Shown here one piece after another: positions 44,104-54,380 of a stretch of DNA of 64,000 bases (position 1 is its first letter; every line of letters begins with the position of its first letter). The position numbers were made by a program, and so were the translations under genes. This stretch comes from Nereocystis luetkeana (taxonomy: Eukaryota > Sar > Phaeophyceae > Laminariales > Laminariaceae), in contig JARUPZ010000018.1 of the NCBI GenBank assembly GCA_031213475.1, forward strand, positions 7,700,406 to 7,764,405, given 5' to 3'. Below the pieces are notes generated by a model that did not search any database, had not been told where the DNA came from, and saw only the letters and a program-made list of their open reading frames with translations.

Positions 44104-44478
44104 TTAACACGGCGTTGTGTATTCGTACGAGGTATTCGAGGTGCGCTTCTCCCCTCCTCCTCCCCCTCCTCTTCCTCCTCCTCCTCCTCCTCCTCCTCCT
44201 CCTGTTGTGGCTTGTCTATTTTCTTTCCTCGTCGCTTGTCCCCACCTGTACGAAGCACCAGGAGTATGGTGCTTGGTCCGTGGTTTATTCAGCGTGCACG
44301 TACCTATACATGAGTCTAGGTCGTGCACCCTCTTCTTCATCCCTTCGGCGAGCGTAGCTGGGGGCACTCTGCCGCCCGCGAGGCGGATGAGCCCTTGTAC
44401 TTTCATACATACATACATGCACGCATAGGAGGGGGGTTTCTTTAGACCTGCTGGTGTTCCGTGCCCTTCCTGCCTTAA

Positions 44479-44577
44479 CCCTGTTAGGACCGCAGTCTCG
44501 TTTTGGGGACAATTGGGGACAAATTAATTGGAATTTGAGTGGTGTGCCCCCAAAACGGGACTGGAGTTCTAAAAGGG
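44479..44577. mobile_element. MITE-1 copy with TTAA on both sides
   Basis: TTAA at 44475-44478 and 44578-44581. Contains the GGGGACAATT duplication also seen in the 35.8-kb cluster. Confidence 0.88.
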
Positions 44578-45295
44578 TTAAGTCTATCGATATCTCCCAG
44601 CGGAGCGTAGTTCTCTTATTTGGGCCAAGACGTAAAATTGACTGATTTTTTCAATTATACATGAAACAGTTGTGCTTACGTTATAACGCGTTTTTTTGGT
44701 TCATGCTGTTGTGTCGTCACGCTCTTGTTTTTTGTCATCCGTTTTTTTTTTTTTTTTTTCTACGTTTTCGTATTTTCTTTTTTTTTGTGTGGAAAAATTC
44801 GGCATACTCCACATTTTTTTTTTTTTTTCGGTCATTCTCCACGTTTTTCGTGCTGCTTGATTTCCAATCCGTTTTTTTGGGGTTGTTTCGTGTACAAGGA
44901 TGTGTGTGTGTGTGTTTTTTGTTCTCGCTTTTTTGTTTTTTGCTGTACATTGGGGAGTTTGTGTTACCTTAGTACGTCCCACACTATCCCGAAATGTACG
45001 GAATGCTTGCTTCAACCTATTAATAGTGGTGTGCAAATTTATACTCCGGGGCGTAGCGGTATTGCGTATCGTTTTTTTTTCTTCACCTCCGTTTCGTTTT
45101 TTTTTGTTGCTGCTTGATCTCAATTTTTTCATCTTTGGGCTCGTTTCGTGTTTCGGAGTTCGTTTTTTTTTCGTCGTTAACAATCACTACGAGTCGTGCA
45201 TTTTTTGTTTACCTTTTTTTTATTGCTGTCCATTTTTCATTAGCATCTTCCTTGTTTTTCTTCCTTTGTTTCGTTTTCCGTCACCTTAACCGCAG

Positions 45296-45370
45296 GTGCT
45301 GACGGCCACGCTCCGCCGCGCCCAGCCGGAGGTAGTGTTCCCCTCTCTACCTGAAGGAGAAGACGTCAAG
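45296..45370 (+). CDS. SBNO: SBNO exon: helical segment after GDRR block
   Basis: The 25 codons read VLTATLRRAQPEVVFPSLPE then GEDVK. Acceptor TAACCGCAG, donor AAG|GTTAGG, phase 0. It follows ALEK of the previous exon and fits the family helix that follows the YG..AL block (a short amphipathic helix then Pro-rich loop). Confidence 0.8.
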
Positions 45371-45874
45371 GTTAGGAAACCCCACAGACCGCCGAAATGG
45401 ATATTCGGCCGAAGGGCGAATCTTTGATAATCTGAAGCTTCGAATCTTTGTTGCTGGTTGCTTGAATCTGTTGCGTGATTGACTGAATCTTCGAAAGTGT
45501 TTCCCGGGTCTTTTGGGTGTTGTTGCATTTCCGGTATACTGCTGTATAACTTTTTCAGGCCTTGAATGTTTTCAGGTTTTTTGTTTTTTCTGCGATGGTT
45601 GGCGGTGTGGTGACGGCTTGCGATGCCCCGCGGGCACATTTTTTCCCCCCTGGTCTGTACGATCCACCACACTCTGTAGCTCAGGCTGCCGCGCGGGAGC
45701 TGGGTATACTCTTGCATTTTCTACATAGGACAGGCTTCCCGCGCGTTGGATCTGTACGGCACAGATCGTGCACGGCATGTCGTAACGGAAGGATGGGATC
45801 TGCAGTAGATGATCTATCTGATCTATCAACAGATGGTCGATCTGACCCGTCCGAAATTTCAACTATTTCTGGGG

Positions 45875-46017
45875 GATCATACAGTATTAATCAGGACCCA
45901 TCATACACCCAAAAAAAGCTATAAATTCCAGCATTTTTACCTACCAGGTATTAAATAGCGTATTTGGTCCTGATTAGCATTTTCACGGAGTTTATTCGGT
46001 CCTGATTATTATGCTCC
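45875..46017. mobile_element. MITE-2-related element, second copy
   Basis: Left TTAATCAGGACCCATC, right half duplicated (GGTCCTGATTA appears twice). Contains a TACCAGGTA at about 45942. Confidence 0.55.
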
Positions 46018-46090
46018 CCCATGGTGTTACTATTGAGAGCAGTTTATCCCCCAATAACGTGGGTACAATTATCAAGAGGTTAATATTCTT

Positions 46091-46202
46091 CCGGGGGGGG
46101 GCATAGTAAAGGTTAGGACCTACGGTAGAGACACAAAAACCTATATATTCACCTATTTTTACCAACAATATTTGGTCCTATTTACTCATGGTCCCCCGTG
46201 AC
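46091..46202. mobile_element. MITE-2 copy, diverged ends
   Basis: GGGGGGGGGCATAGTAAAGG at left with a small insertion (AGGTTAGGACC). The right end GGTCCCCCGTGA has lost its TAATA. Confidence 0.75.
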
Positions 46203-47808
46203 ATGCGTATGTGCGCACGTAGTATAGAGTGTAGTTGAATGTTTCCCCGTTGTTCCTGTACATGGTTGAACGCGATGGTTGAAACAAGGGTTGGCGACGG
46301 GTCGTTGGTCCCCCTGTTTTGATTCCCCGCCCCGACTCTTTGTCCTCATCGAGTACACCCCCCCCCCCTCCCCCTTCGAGTTTTTTGTTTTGGCTTTTTG
46401 TTGCTAACATCGCACCCAAGCAAAACTGCCCATTTGGCCTCCGACGACATTGCTAACGCGTCTATGAATATTAAGCCCCAACCTCACCCCCCCCTCCCCC
46501 GTTTATTTCCCTTGGAACTCCGCTGTTTTTTTGTTCTGTAGCGGTCCTGCGAGTGGGGACGATTTATTTCATTACCTACATATTAATAATTACCCTTAAT
46601 TTCCGTACCGTGCCGCTGATTGAGTCCGCAAGGGGTGCGCGATCGTTTTTCAAGCGCTCGTTTTTTTGTTTTTTTTTCTCGTGACAACGGTAAAGGGTGC
46701 TTTCGTTGTTTCTCGGAAGGCTTTTCGACCCGTTTTTTTTTTTCCGAATACACCGTGTTCGGTGTTTGGGGCAACCTTCCCGTTCGAGCGCTGAACAACT
46801 AATCCTATCCCCAGTGTCAAGGCAGGGAACGCTCACAGGGGAAACTAGCCCTGCGTAGGGTGGCCCATCGCAGTGCGTTGGCATGACGGGCGGTAGGTAC
46901 ACAAGGATCAATCACTGCAGAAAATATTCCGACCGAAAAACACTGATTATTGTTTTTTTAAGACATGGCCCATGTTGTAGAAAACAAAGAAAAGAAAACA
47001 TCGATCACGGTAATAGAAAGGTTTTGTTTGCGTGACCTGTTTTGTGAGTTTTTTTATACTTTTTTCCACGTCCTTTTGTATTTTTTCAACGCTTTGGTGG
47101 GACTCTGGAGGAGCTTGTTGCAGGAACACCCGGGGGTGATGTGTTGCGCGGGGGGGGGGGGGGGGGGGCGGCGTGTGTCCCCTTTGTACTTGCAATATGG
47201 CGTTTTGGTTCTAGCAGGGGTATCAAAATGCTGCAGTGGGACCCTGATGCCCATTTTGTAAGGAAGCCGACGCGATGGGGGAGGGAGGGGGGGGGGAGGG
47301 GTCCCCTCTGTACCCGTAATACGGCGTTATGACGCAGGGGTTACGTAGCTCTTCAAGTTCTCGTTGTGCTCAGCGGACTGTTTTTTTTTTTTCAAGAGCG
47401 GAGCTATCCAAGGTGTGCGTAGCTCGTGCCACTGGGGGGGCTGCCACAGACAGGCCTGTCGATAATACACCGGTGCCGATACCGCTGGATTTTCTATTTG
47501 CCTTTTTTAGCGTTTTTGTCTCTCGATATGAGCCAGCTAGCTCCAAAGGTGTATATTGTCAAGTACTTTACGAGGTAGCAGGGCAGAAGGGCTGTACCGT
47601 TGCCGCCGCTTCTTGCTGTCAGAGTGCGTATCTGTGCGTTTGCTGCTTTCCTTTTCGTCCTGCTTTGGTCCTTTCGTAGATTTCGGCTGTGTCTAGTTTA
47701 TTTTTGTCCTCCTGTTGTTGCCTTTTTTTTCGTCCCTTGGCATTTCTTGGTTTCTTGTTTTTCATTAGTTTTTTTGTCTTTGACCTTTGTTTCCTCGCGC
47801 CCCGGCAG

Positions 47809-47926
47809 AGCCTGCCGCTGGTGGTCGAGTACGAAGAGGCGGAGCTGGCGGGCAGCTACCACTACCACGGTGCAGGCAAAGCGAGCAGCGGGGTCAACAG
47901 AGATCCTGCTCGCCGCGTCACGCCAG
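47809..47926 (+). CDS. SBNO: SBNO exon: variable linker
   Basis: 39 codons plus one base. Begins SLPLVVEYEEAELAGSYHYH and ends ARRVTP. Acceptor CCCGGCAG, donor CCAG|GTGCAG, ending in phase 1. Phase 1 is exactly what the next exon needs to give E-EATKVWLNEVG. The family is variable here. An alternative donor at AGCGGG|GTCAAC would not keep phase. Confidence 0.7.
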
Positions 47927-47939
47927 GTGCAGTGGAACC

Positions 47940-48058
47940 CATGCCAACCCAACCCGACGCGACGCAATCCAACCCAACATAACCCAACCTTGCGCAACAC
48001 AACGCAACGCAACCCTACCCGATCCAACCCAACCCAACCCGACCCAATACATTGTAAC
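47940..48058 (+). repeat. CCCAA-type pentanucleotide repeat filling a short intron
   Basis: Variants of AACCC/CAACG fill most of the 179-nt intron between two SBNO exons. Confidence 0.85.
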
Positions 48059-48105
48059 ACACAACATTGCTTCATTTCCGTTCATGTTTTTTTTTGCACG
48101 AGCAG

Positions 48106-48228
48106 AGGAGGCGACGAAGGTTTGGCTGAACGAGGTGGGGCTGGAGCTCCCCCGCGCTTCTGAGGGGGGGGGCTTGAAGAAAATCAGGCAGCTCGCCGAC
48201 GTCGGCCGCTTCCTCAACCGGCTGCTAG
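48106..48228 (+). CDS. SBNO: SBNO exon: VWLNEVG...DVGRFLNRLLG
   Basis: The 123 nt enter and leave in phase 1. It encodes EATKVWLNEVGLELP and, after a Gly-rich turn, LADVGRFLNRLLG, a conserved block of the SBNO C-terminal domain. Acceptor ACGAGCAG, donor CTAG|GTAATA. The preceding intron is only 179 nt and consists largely of a CCCAA-type pentanucleotide repeat. Confidence 0.92.
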
Positions 48229-48370
48229 GTAATAATGTAACAACAAGCCGATCAAAAATCGTGCTTCAAATTATATAGTTATTTTGGGTGGAAATGTACA
48301 GTAGTAACCGTCTAGACATAAATATGAAGACCAAGCGGCTGTAATATTCACGCCCAGAGTGGTGTATTAA

Positions 48371-48545
48371 CCCATTTAGGGGTGTAGTCCCGTTTTGGGG
48401 CCAACCTACTCAGAATGTTCGTGTTTTTTCCCCGAAAACGGAAGTGCGGTTCTAAAAACGGCTAAGGTAAGTCACCCCCTTTAGTACGTGGGACTGGACC
48501 CGTTTTGGGGACAAAACATGCTTGAAGTTAGAGTGAGGTGTTGGT
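48371..48545. mobile_element. Two MITE-1 remnants in tandem
   Basis: 48371-48460 keeps both arms with many changes. 48477-48545 keeps only a left arm (GACCCGTTTTGGGGACAAAA) and spacer. Confidence 0.65.
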
Positions 48546-48642
48546 TTATGTGCAGTGCAGTGCAGTAGTAAAATAGGTTATAACGCAACCGTACATGAAC
48601 AGTGCCACTATCAGCGGAAATGTGAGGACCGTTTAGACGCTA

Positions 48643-48903
48643 AGGGTCACACTCTTATCGTGGAGTTTTTTTCCCCCATAATTTCCATATTTTTTTCGCG
48701 CAATTTATTTTTCTTCCCGATATTTCCTGATATTTTTTCCCCCAAAAATGTGAAATCTAAACTTTGCTTCTATTTTTTTTTTGCTCGTCAAGAATTTCAA
48801 AAATTGTGACAGAACGCCTCCGTATCTTGATGCATGTTTTTTTCAAGTAATTTCCCAACTTTGGGACATTCTGGAAAAATCGCTCCCCGATAAGAGTGGG
48901 CCT
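48643..48903. mobile_element. MITE-3 copy
   Basis: Ends GGGTCACACTCTTATCG and CGATAAGAGTGGGCC. The interior aligns through GACAGAACGCCTCCGTAT. Confidence 0.8.
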
Positions 48904-49171
48904 ACTATGATCCTATGATCACCAAACGGTCGTTATATTCACCCCCCCCCCCAACTACTGGTATTGGGATCCGGGGGCGCGGGGGGGGGGGGCTGCGATT
49001 CAAAAGAGCTCGATTTAAGAGGAAGGCCGATTGAAGAGACTACAGTATTTTAGATAAAGTGACTTGGCACAACAGGCATGCCCTCAGTCGTACTAGGTAT
49101 ATATTACCTTTCGCGGTTTTTAAGAGAAATGCCGGCGCAAAGTTCCGGTTCATGGAGAAATAGCCGTTTCA

Positions 49172-49257
49172 AGCCTTTTTAGTGCTGCAGTCCCATTTTC
49201 GGGGGCCAAACTACGCAGACGCCTGAGGGGGTTATCACCCCGAACGGGACTGCGGCC
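49172..49257. mobile_element. MITE-1 copy, diverged
   Basis: Left arm TTTTTAGTGCTGCAGTCCC, right arm CCGAACGGGACTGCGGCC. The spacer has been replaced. Confidence 0.65.
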
Positions 49258-49439
49258 TTGCTGCACCAGGCACACTCTCGTAAACCGTAGCCCCGCTTGT
49301 ACGAGGCACCTGGTGTATGTTCATTGGCCATACACCTCGAGCCAGTAAGACTACAACCATTCAGGTGGTGTTGGGTGTATACTCGCATGTTCGAGGTATA
49401 TTTTTCGCGACCTCTTTGGGAGCCCAAGGTGTGTGTGTG

Positions 49440-49590
49440 TGGGGGGGGGGGAGGTGTACAATATGCCATGCGTGGCCGTTTTCGTATGAGCATAGACCCT
49501 CGCGTGCCTCCCTACAAGGCCGGGGCGGAGCGGAGCTCGTCGGGTTTTCGCCGACCAGGCCAGAATCGCTTGTACTGAGCGCGAAGCGGT
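49440..49590 (-). mobile_element. RF-A 3' fragment, inverted
   Basis: Starts with an 11-nt G run and GTGTACAATATGCCATGCG, and ends in CTTGTACTGAGCGCGAAGCG. Confidence 0.75.
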
Positions 49591-49896
49591 AGGCCGGGGG
49601 GAGTGCTGGAAGTTCGGTTTATGCCTGGAGGATTGACCCAACCAATCAGATCGCCCCGACCAACCAACGCAAGCCGCCCTTGGTGACGGCGAAGGGGCTA
49701 TCCGAAACCACAAATACTAATAATGTGGTCGTAGCGCTGCACGTACGTGTGTCAATGAATATGCGCGCAGGTCCCAGAGCAGTCGTTGGGGTCAAGCTGT
49801 CGGATGCTTCCCGGCTTGGCGCTAGTGGAAGGAGAACGGCAGTCACCCATTACCCAAGCCCCCCTGACCCCCCCCCCCCTCCGCGGCCATCCGTAT

Positions 49897-50130
49897 GCAC
49901 GAAAGCCCGCCTCGAAAGTGGTTCTTATTTCAAAAAGTGGGATGCAGCTCACCCTTGATGCGACTCGCCGAATACCCCACGGCGCTTCGCGCTTGGCGAT
50001 GGCGATGTCTGCCTGGTCGGTGAAAACCCGACGTGCTCCGCTTCGGCGTTGTAGGGATGCGCCCGGGCATCGCACTGTAGGGGTGCAAGGGGGCGTCTAT
50101 GGTCATACGACTACGGCCATGCATGATAAT
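49897..50130 (+). mobile_element. RF-A 3' fragment upstream of exon 50206
   Basis: Includes a duplicated CGGCGTTGTAGGGATGCG segment. The C-tail and C/T-rich tract lead to the acceptor. Confidence 0.85.
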
Positions 50131-50205
50131 GAGTACACCTCCCCTTCGCTCCCCCTCCACCACCACCGCCTCGCCCTCCCACTCCAACTCCCACTGTACT
50201 CGCAG

Positions 50206-50354
50206 GGCTGGAGCTGGCGCGGCAGGCGTACCTGTTCCAGTTGTTCTCGGACACGCTTGATTCTTTGGTCATGAAATCGAGGGCTGAGGGCGCTTACGAT
50301 GAGGGTATCTGCGAGATTAAGGGACGAGTGTTGACTTTCGAGGGCGATCCAGAG
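50206..50354 (+). CDS. SBNO: SBNO exon: LFQLFSDTLDSLV block
   Basis: The 149 nt start in phase 1 and end in phase 0. Encodes LELARQAYLFQLFSDTLDSL then MKSRAEGAYDEGICEIKG, matching the family pattern of a helix LF..F...LD.L...AR..G.YD.GI.... Acceptor TACTCGCAG, donor GAG|GTGAGA. The exon is flanked symmetrically by RF-A repeats whose C-tails both face it: one + copy upstream (49897-50130) and one - copy downstream (from 50385). Confidence 0.93.
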
Positions 50355-50384
50355 GTGAGATTGTGGTTAAGGGGAGGGGGAGGG

Positions 50385-50640
50385 GGAGGGGGGGGGGGGG
50401 GGGGGAGGGGTGTGTGCAGCCATGTCGTGCATATGGCCGTAGTCGTACGACCATAGACCCTTGCATCCCTGCATACAATGGGACGGAGCACGTCGGGTTC
50501 TTGCCGACCAGGCAGACGTTGGTTGCTTGTACAGGGCGCTAAGCGGAGCGTGATGTTGTTGGGGCGAGTCGCATGGAGGGTGAGCTCCATCCTCTGCTGA
50601 AAACCGCTGGTGAGGCGGGTTCTCTCGCGATATGGATGGC
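50385..50640 (-). mobile_element. RF-A 3' fragment downstream of exon 50206
   Basis: The G-rich end begins about 20 bp after the donor. Continues through GTCGTACGACCATAGACCC and GACGGAGCACGTCGGGTT. Confidence 0.82.
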
Positions 50641-50689
50641 AGCGTCAAATTGATTTTTTTTTGTTTCTGGTGTGGCCACGGGGGAACGG

Positions 50690-50830
50690 GAGTATGCCTT
50701 TGGTGCTTGCCTTAAGTCATCTGGCCGTTGACCACGCGTCCCTTTCGAGACGGAGCACCGCTCCTACTCCTAGTGGAGACACCTCCAACGTTTTGGCGCT
50801 CATTACGTCTTTCCATATGTTACATTCTTT
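50690..50830 (-). mobile_element. LINE 3' fragment, inverted
   Basis: GCCTTAAGTCATCTGG to GGCGCTCATTACGTC. It directly follows the inverted RF-A end at 50640. Confidence 0.75.
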
Positions 50831-51397
50831 TTGTGCTTATCTTCCGAGCTGGTTCCAGAAACAAGCGGAGCTTAGCTCCTTCAAAGTTTTGCACCCTGTT
50901 TTTTTAGAGTGGGAATGGGATTTTCTCCCAGGGTTGTTCTTCATTACAAACACCAGCAATCAAGCGGATGGTGTTTTTTATTTCTACTTCGTGAGGTACA
51001 TTTTACGTTATTTGGGGATTTTTCGCCAAATTTGACCGCGAGTGACGCTCGAAAACAAAAAAAAATTAAGAGAAGACCATCGTGAATAACCACCCTGCCA
51101 AATTTCGTTTCACGACTCGAAAAAATAAGGACGCCGAAATGATTTCGCTGCAGAGTGATGTTTCCCCTAGGGTTTCCAAGGAGGCTTAAAACACTGCTCT
51201 GCTGGTACAAAGTAGTTTGGCAGGCGTTTCTTACAACAGCCTTGTAAGGCTCGCGGGAAAAAACAAGTGTCACGGACGTCTTCCTCCTGTTCGGCCTATT
51301 TTAACATCTTAAGGCCCGAAGACTAAATTATACCAGGTATAGATTATACTACAGTACATACGTCTTAGATCCCCATGCAACAACGCCTCCCCAAGGA

Positions 51398-51656
51398 GGG
51401 GTCATTCTTACCGGAGAGCTTTTTTTTCATTTTTTTCGACATTTTTTTTGCGCAATTTTTCAATCTTCCACATTTCCCTATTTTTTGTTTTTTTCAAATG
51501 TGTGAAATTTAACGAACTTGGATTTTTTTTGCCTCTGGAGACTTTCACGAAGGGTGGCAGGACGCCTCCGTATATTGATACGTATCTCCAATTATTTTCA
51601 AACTTTGGAAATTACCAGGTTACGGGAAAAAAAGCTCTCCGATAAGAATGAGCCTA
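51398..51656. mobile_element. MITE-3 copy with TACCAGGTTA insertion
   Basis: Other copies read CTTTGGAATTTTTGGGAAA near the right end. This copy reads CTTTGGAAATTACCAGGTTA then CGGGAAA, so the motif is an addition. It directly abuts element T2. Confidence 0.8.
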
Positions 51657-51659
51657 TTA

Positions 51660-52489
51660 GACCTATGCCAATGGTACAGCGAAGTTGCAATAAAAAGTTT
51701 GAATTTCAAAGATACCCGCCAAAAAAATTCAGAACACGCTTCCTATGGGCCATCTAAAAAAAAAAAGTTCCTAACTTTTGGAAAAGCCCGAAAAAAGCAA
51801 ATCTGGGGCCGATGTTGGGCCAACATCGGCTTGAGAAAAACTCAGGCCGATCTTGGGTTCGAAGCGGCGAGATTCCGAGTCCTCGACAGACATCGATCAA
51901 CAAAACCAACGATTGCGTCACGAAATTTGAACGGAGTGCGCTCGTTAGGGGCTCCGACCCACCCTAGGGTCACCGTCTTCACACCATGGCCGGTGTCATG
52001 TGGCGGGAGCTGACCAGGCGTGTGATAAAAAAACATTTGGCCGCTGGTTTGCACAAAACAGAAGACAAAACTTCTCCATCCGTCTCGAATGGCAAAAAAT
52101 AGTCTTTTTTTCATGTTTGGGAGGATACCGTACGACGCCGCCGGCAAGCTCTCGCCCCCTAGACCATGGATCCGCCTGATATCTTCGAGGCCGTCATCTA
52201 TACTCGTTGGGCTTGCCAGATACCGAGTGGGTTGGCCGTGGGCTGAGTCTTTGTCGAGATCGAGGGTCGATCGTCGCACGAGCTGGTTTCGATCACCGTG
52301 TTGACAATTTGCGACCAGAAAAACACAAATTGCGCCGCCTGCAGCCGTTGGGGGAAAAAAAAAGAAAAAATCAAACATTTTTCTCTTTTTTTTCCCACAG
52401 CGGCGGTACGAGAAATTTTTCGGCTGTTTTTTGAAAGCGATAAATTTGAAAAAAAACTTTTGAACTTCGCGTTTCCATTGGCATAGGTC
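51660..52489. mobile_element. TIR element T2, 830 bp, TTA target duplication
   Basis: Imperfect TIRs begin GACCTATGCCAATGG at both ends, with the following 30 bp related. TTA lies on both sides (51657-51659 and 52490-52492). A 178-codon open frame on the - strand (51842-52378) inside has no recognisable domain. It is probably a non-autonomous relative of T1's class with different ends. Confidence 0.8.
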
Positions 52490-52689
52490 TTACGAACGAT
52501 CCCAATATCTCGCGAAGTACAGCTCGTACACCAAAGCCAGCTTCACCGATGTGTTCCACTTGGTGTTGCGGTGTGAGTTTCATCGAAGTCGTTGTTTCTT
52601 TGCCCGAAGGTGGAATACTACGTCTTTTTTCTGGAACCGGCTCGTATCCCCTTTCCTGTTTCGCCTTCTGCGGCCACACTCCTGTTGAT

Positions 52690-52795
52690 CAGATGGCTGT
52701 CGTTTTCTCGCTGCTACCGAGTGTACCAAACCTCTCCATGTCACAGTCGTCTGGTTTCCTCATCTCTAGCAAACCCCGGAGGAGGGGGGGGGTTC
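52690..52795 (-). mobile_element. LINE coding fragment, inverted
   Basis: The reverse complement matches GACATGGAGGAGTTTGGTAC ACTAGATAGC of the 62-kb copy. This fragment lacks the 3' end. Confidence 0.75.
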
Positions 52796-53320
52796 CAAGG
52801 TTGTTTTTCACCTGCGTTTCTGTCGGATGGATAATGTTGGGGAACTTTTTGAGTGGTATCGTTTATATGTTTGTTCTCGTGCCCAGTGTATCCAAGCGGT
52901 CCTTGCGTTTTGTTTCATTTTTTTATTTCGTTTCTGAACAGAGTAGTGCTGTAGCTGTTTGTGGGGGATGATGTGCTGGTGGCCGGGGTTGTGGCCCATT
53001 TTTGTAAGGCGGTGGTGTTTTGTCACAGGTGTTGGTGGTGTTTGTTGGTGTTAAATGTTTACGGTCTTTGCTGCCCTTGCCTTGTTTTTTGCCTTCGTTC
53101 GTTTTGTTTTTTTCCGCTCTTTTTTCTCCGTGTATATATGTGTGTGCTTGATCCGGAGACTTTCTTCTTTTCCCCTGTTCCAAACTCAACGAAATAAGCA
53201 AAAGTGAGAGGTGAAAAAATATACATCGTGCTACGTACTCCAAACCTAGAAAAAATCCAAAACAATACCAGGTACCTCGTAGCTAAAAATATAACCAAAC
53301 CACGTCCGTCCGCTCGCAAG

Positions 53321-53695
53321 GTTGTCCACGAGAGCATGATAGCATTGCGCTCGACAGACATGGACGGAGACGAGGCGGTGGAAGGAGCGGCCAAGTCTGC
53401 TGCCGCCGACAACGATAAGCCGCAACCGGACAAAAACACCGGCAGCAGCAGCAGCGGCGGCGGCGGCGGCGGCGGCGGCAGCGGCAGAGGAGGCAGGGTG
53501 AAGACCGAGATAATGGATGACGGAGAGAGTACTCGGCGGGGAGGGGGAGGGGCGGTGTCGAAGGGCGAGGAAGAGGAGGAGAAGCGGGGAGGGAGTGGCA
53601 AGAGGAAGGGGAAGGGGGGCGCGGAAGGGGAGGAGGGGGAGAAGGCGCCCCCTGTGCGCACCCTCGCCGTCCCCACGCTCCGTTACAACATCCAG
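53321..53695 (+). CDS. SBNO: SBNO exon: VVH block with low-complexity insertion
   Basis: The 125 codons, phase 0, run from acceptor CGCTCGCAAG (AAG type) to donor CAG|GTGTGT. Begins VVHESMIALRSTDMDGDE (the family has a K.VH.D.-type strand here) and ends LAVPTLRYNIQ, which leads into VDRGV of the next exon. Between them is an insertion of roughly 85 residues rich in Gly, Lys and Glu, containing RVKTEIMDDGES. Relatives have only a short loop here. The start is uncertain because the AAG acceptor was chosen for phase. Confidence 0.75.
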
Positions 53696-53763
53696 GTGTG
53701 TGTCAATAGTGTACGGGGTCGTCAGGGGGGGGGGTGGGCGGGTGGTTCAAAGGAGGGCAGGGT

Positions 53764-54296
53764 AGGGGGGGGTGTACTCGATAGGAGAGATGTACTCGAT
53801 CTCATGCATGGCCGTAGTCGTATGACCATAGACCCTCGCATCCCTACAATGCCGGGACGGAGCATGTCGGGGTTTTCACCGACCAGGCAGACATTGCTTG
53901 CACCAAGCGCGAAGCGCCGTGAGGTGTCTGGCGGGTCGCATGAAGGGTGAGCTGCATCCTACTAAGAACCGCTTTTGAGGCGGACTTGCATATGGATGAC
54001 AGCTTCAATGAGTTGATTTAATTTCCGGTGTAGGCATTTCCAGAGACAGCAATGGGAGTACTATGTAACTGCCTCTTGGGTGCCTTCCCTTGAACACTAC
54101 ATGATGCGACCATTCCCAATTGTGCGAAGTAAAGATTCTTTACCTCGCATAAAATGATCTAACTCGACAACCGGCTGTGGGTGACCGCCAAAAAAAAAAA
54201 GAAAAAAAGACGGTACCCTGGTTGTCTAGCTCACGTAGTGAGTGGCATGTTTTACAGTTTCGTTGCCAACCGACGCCAACCCATCCTTTATAAAAT
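53764..54296 (-). mobile_element. RF-A repeat, full-length copy 3 (inverted)
   Basis: Reverse orientation of copies 1 and 2, with its G-rich (C-tail complement) end 25-65 bp after the donor of the exon ending 53695. The terminal motif is doubled (GTACTCGATAGGAGAGATGT then ACTCGAT). Confidence 0.85.
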
Positions 54297-54301
54297 AGGG
54301 G

Positions 54302-54380
54302 GGGGGGGGTATTCATTTATTGCTTGCCTTGGTCTGCTGACCATGGACCACCCACCCCTTTCGAGACGGAAACGGAGGTG
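54302..54380 (-). mobile_element. LINE 3' end, inverted
   Basis: G run, then GTATTCATTTATTGCTTGCC and GACCACCCACCCCTTTCGAG. It abuts the inverted RF-A copy 3. Confidence 0.7.

Larger units (their letters stand above)
42693..45295. other. Intron with T3 copy b, two MITE-1 and T-rich DNA
   Basis: Besides the listed elements, it contains a (CCT)n tract (44150-44203), a GCGAGCGTAGC/GCGGATGAGC fragment (44345-44395) and long T runs (44740-45250). No coding block. Confidence 0.55.
45371..47808. other. Intron, repeats only
   Basis: Holds two MITE-2-type elements, a short duplication at 47170-47330 (TGCAATATGGCGTT / CGTAATACGGCGTT after G runs) and T-rich stretches. No exon was recognised. Confidence 0.5.
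50831..53320. other. Rest of the intron before exon 53321
   Basis: Contains MITE-3, T2 and a LINE piece. 52800-53200 is T/G-rich without recognised blocks. Confidence 0.5.

Noticed and set aside
51842-52378. 178-codon - strand frame as a host gene
   Set aside because: It lies inside T2 and has no recognisable domain, so at most it is an element-borne frame.
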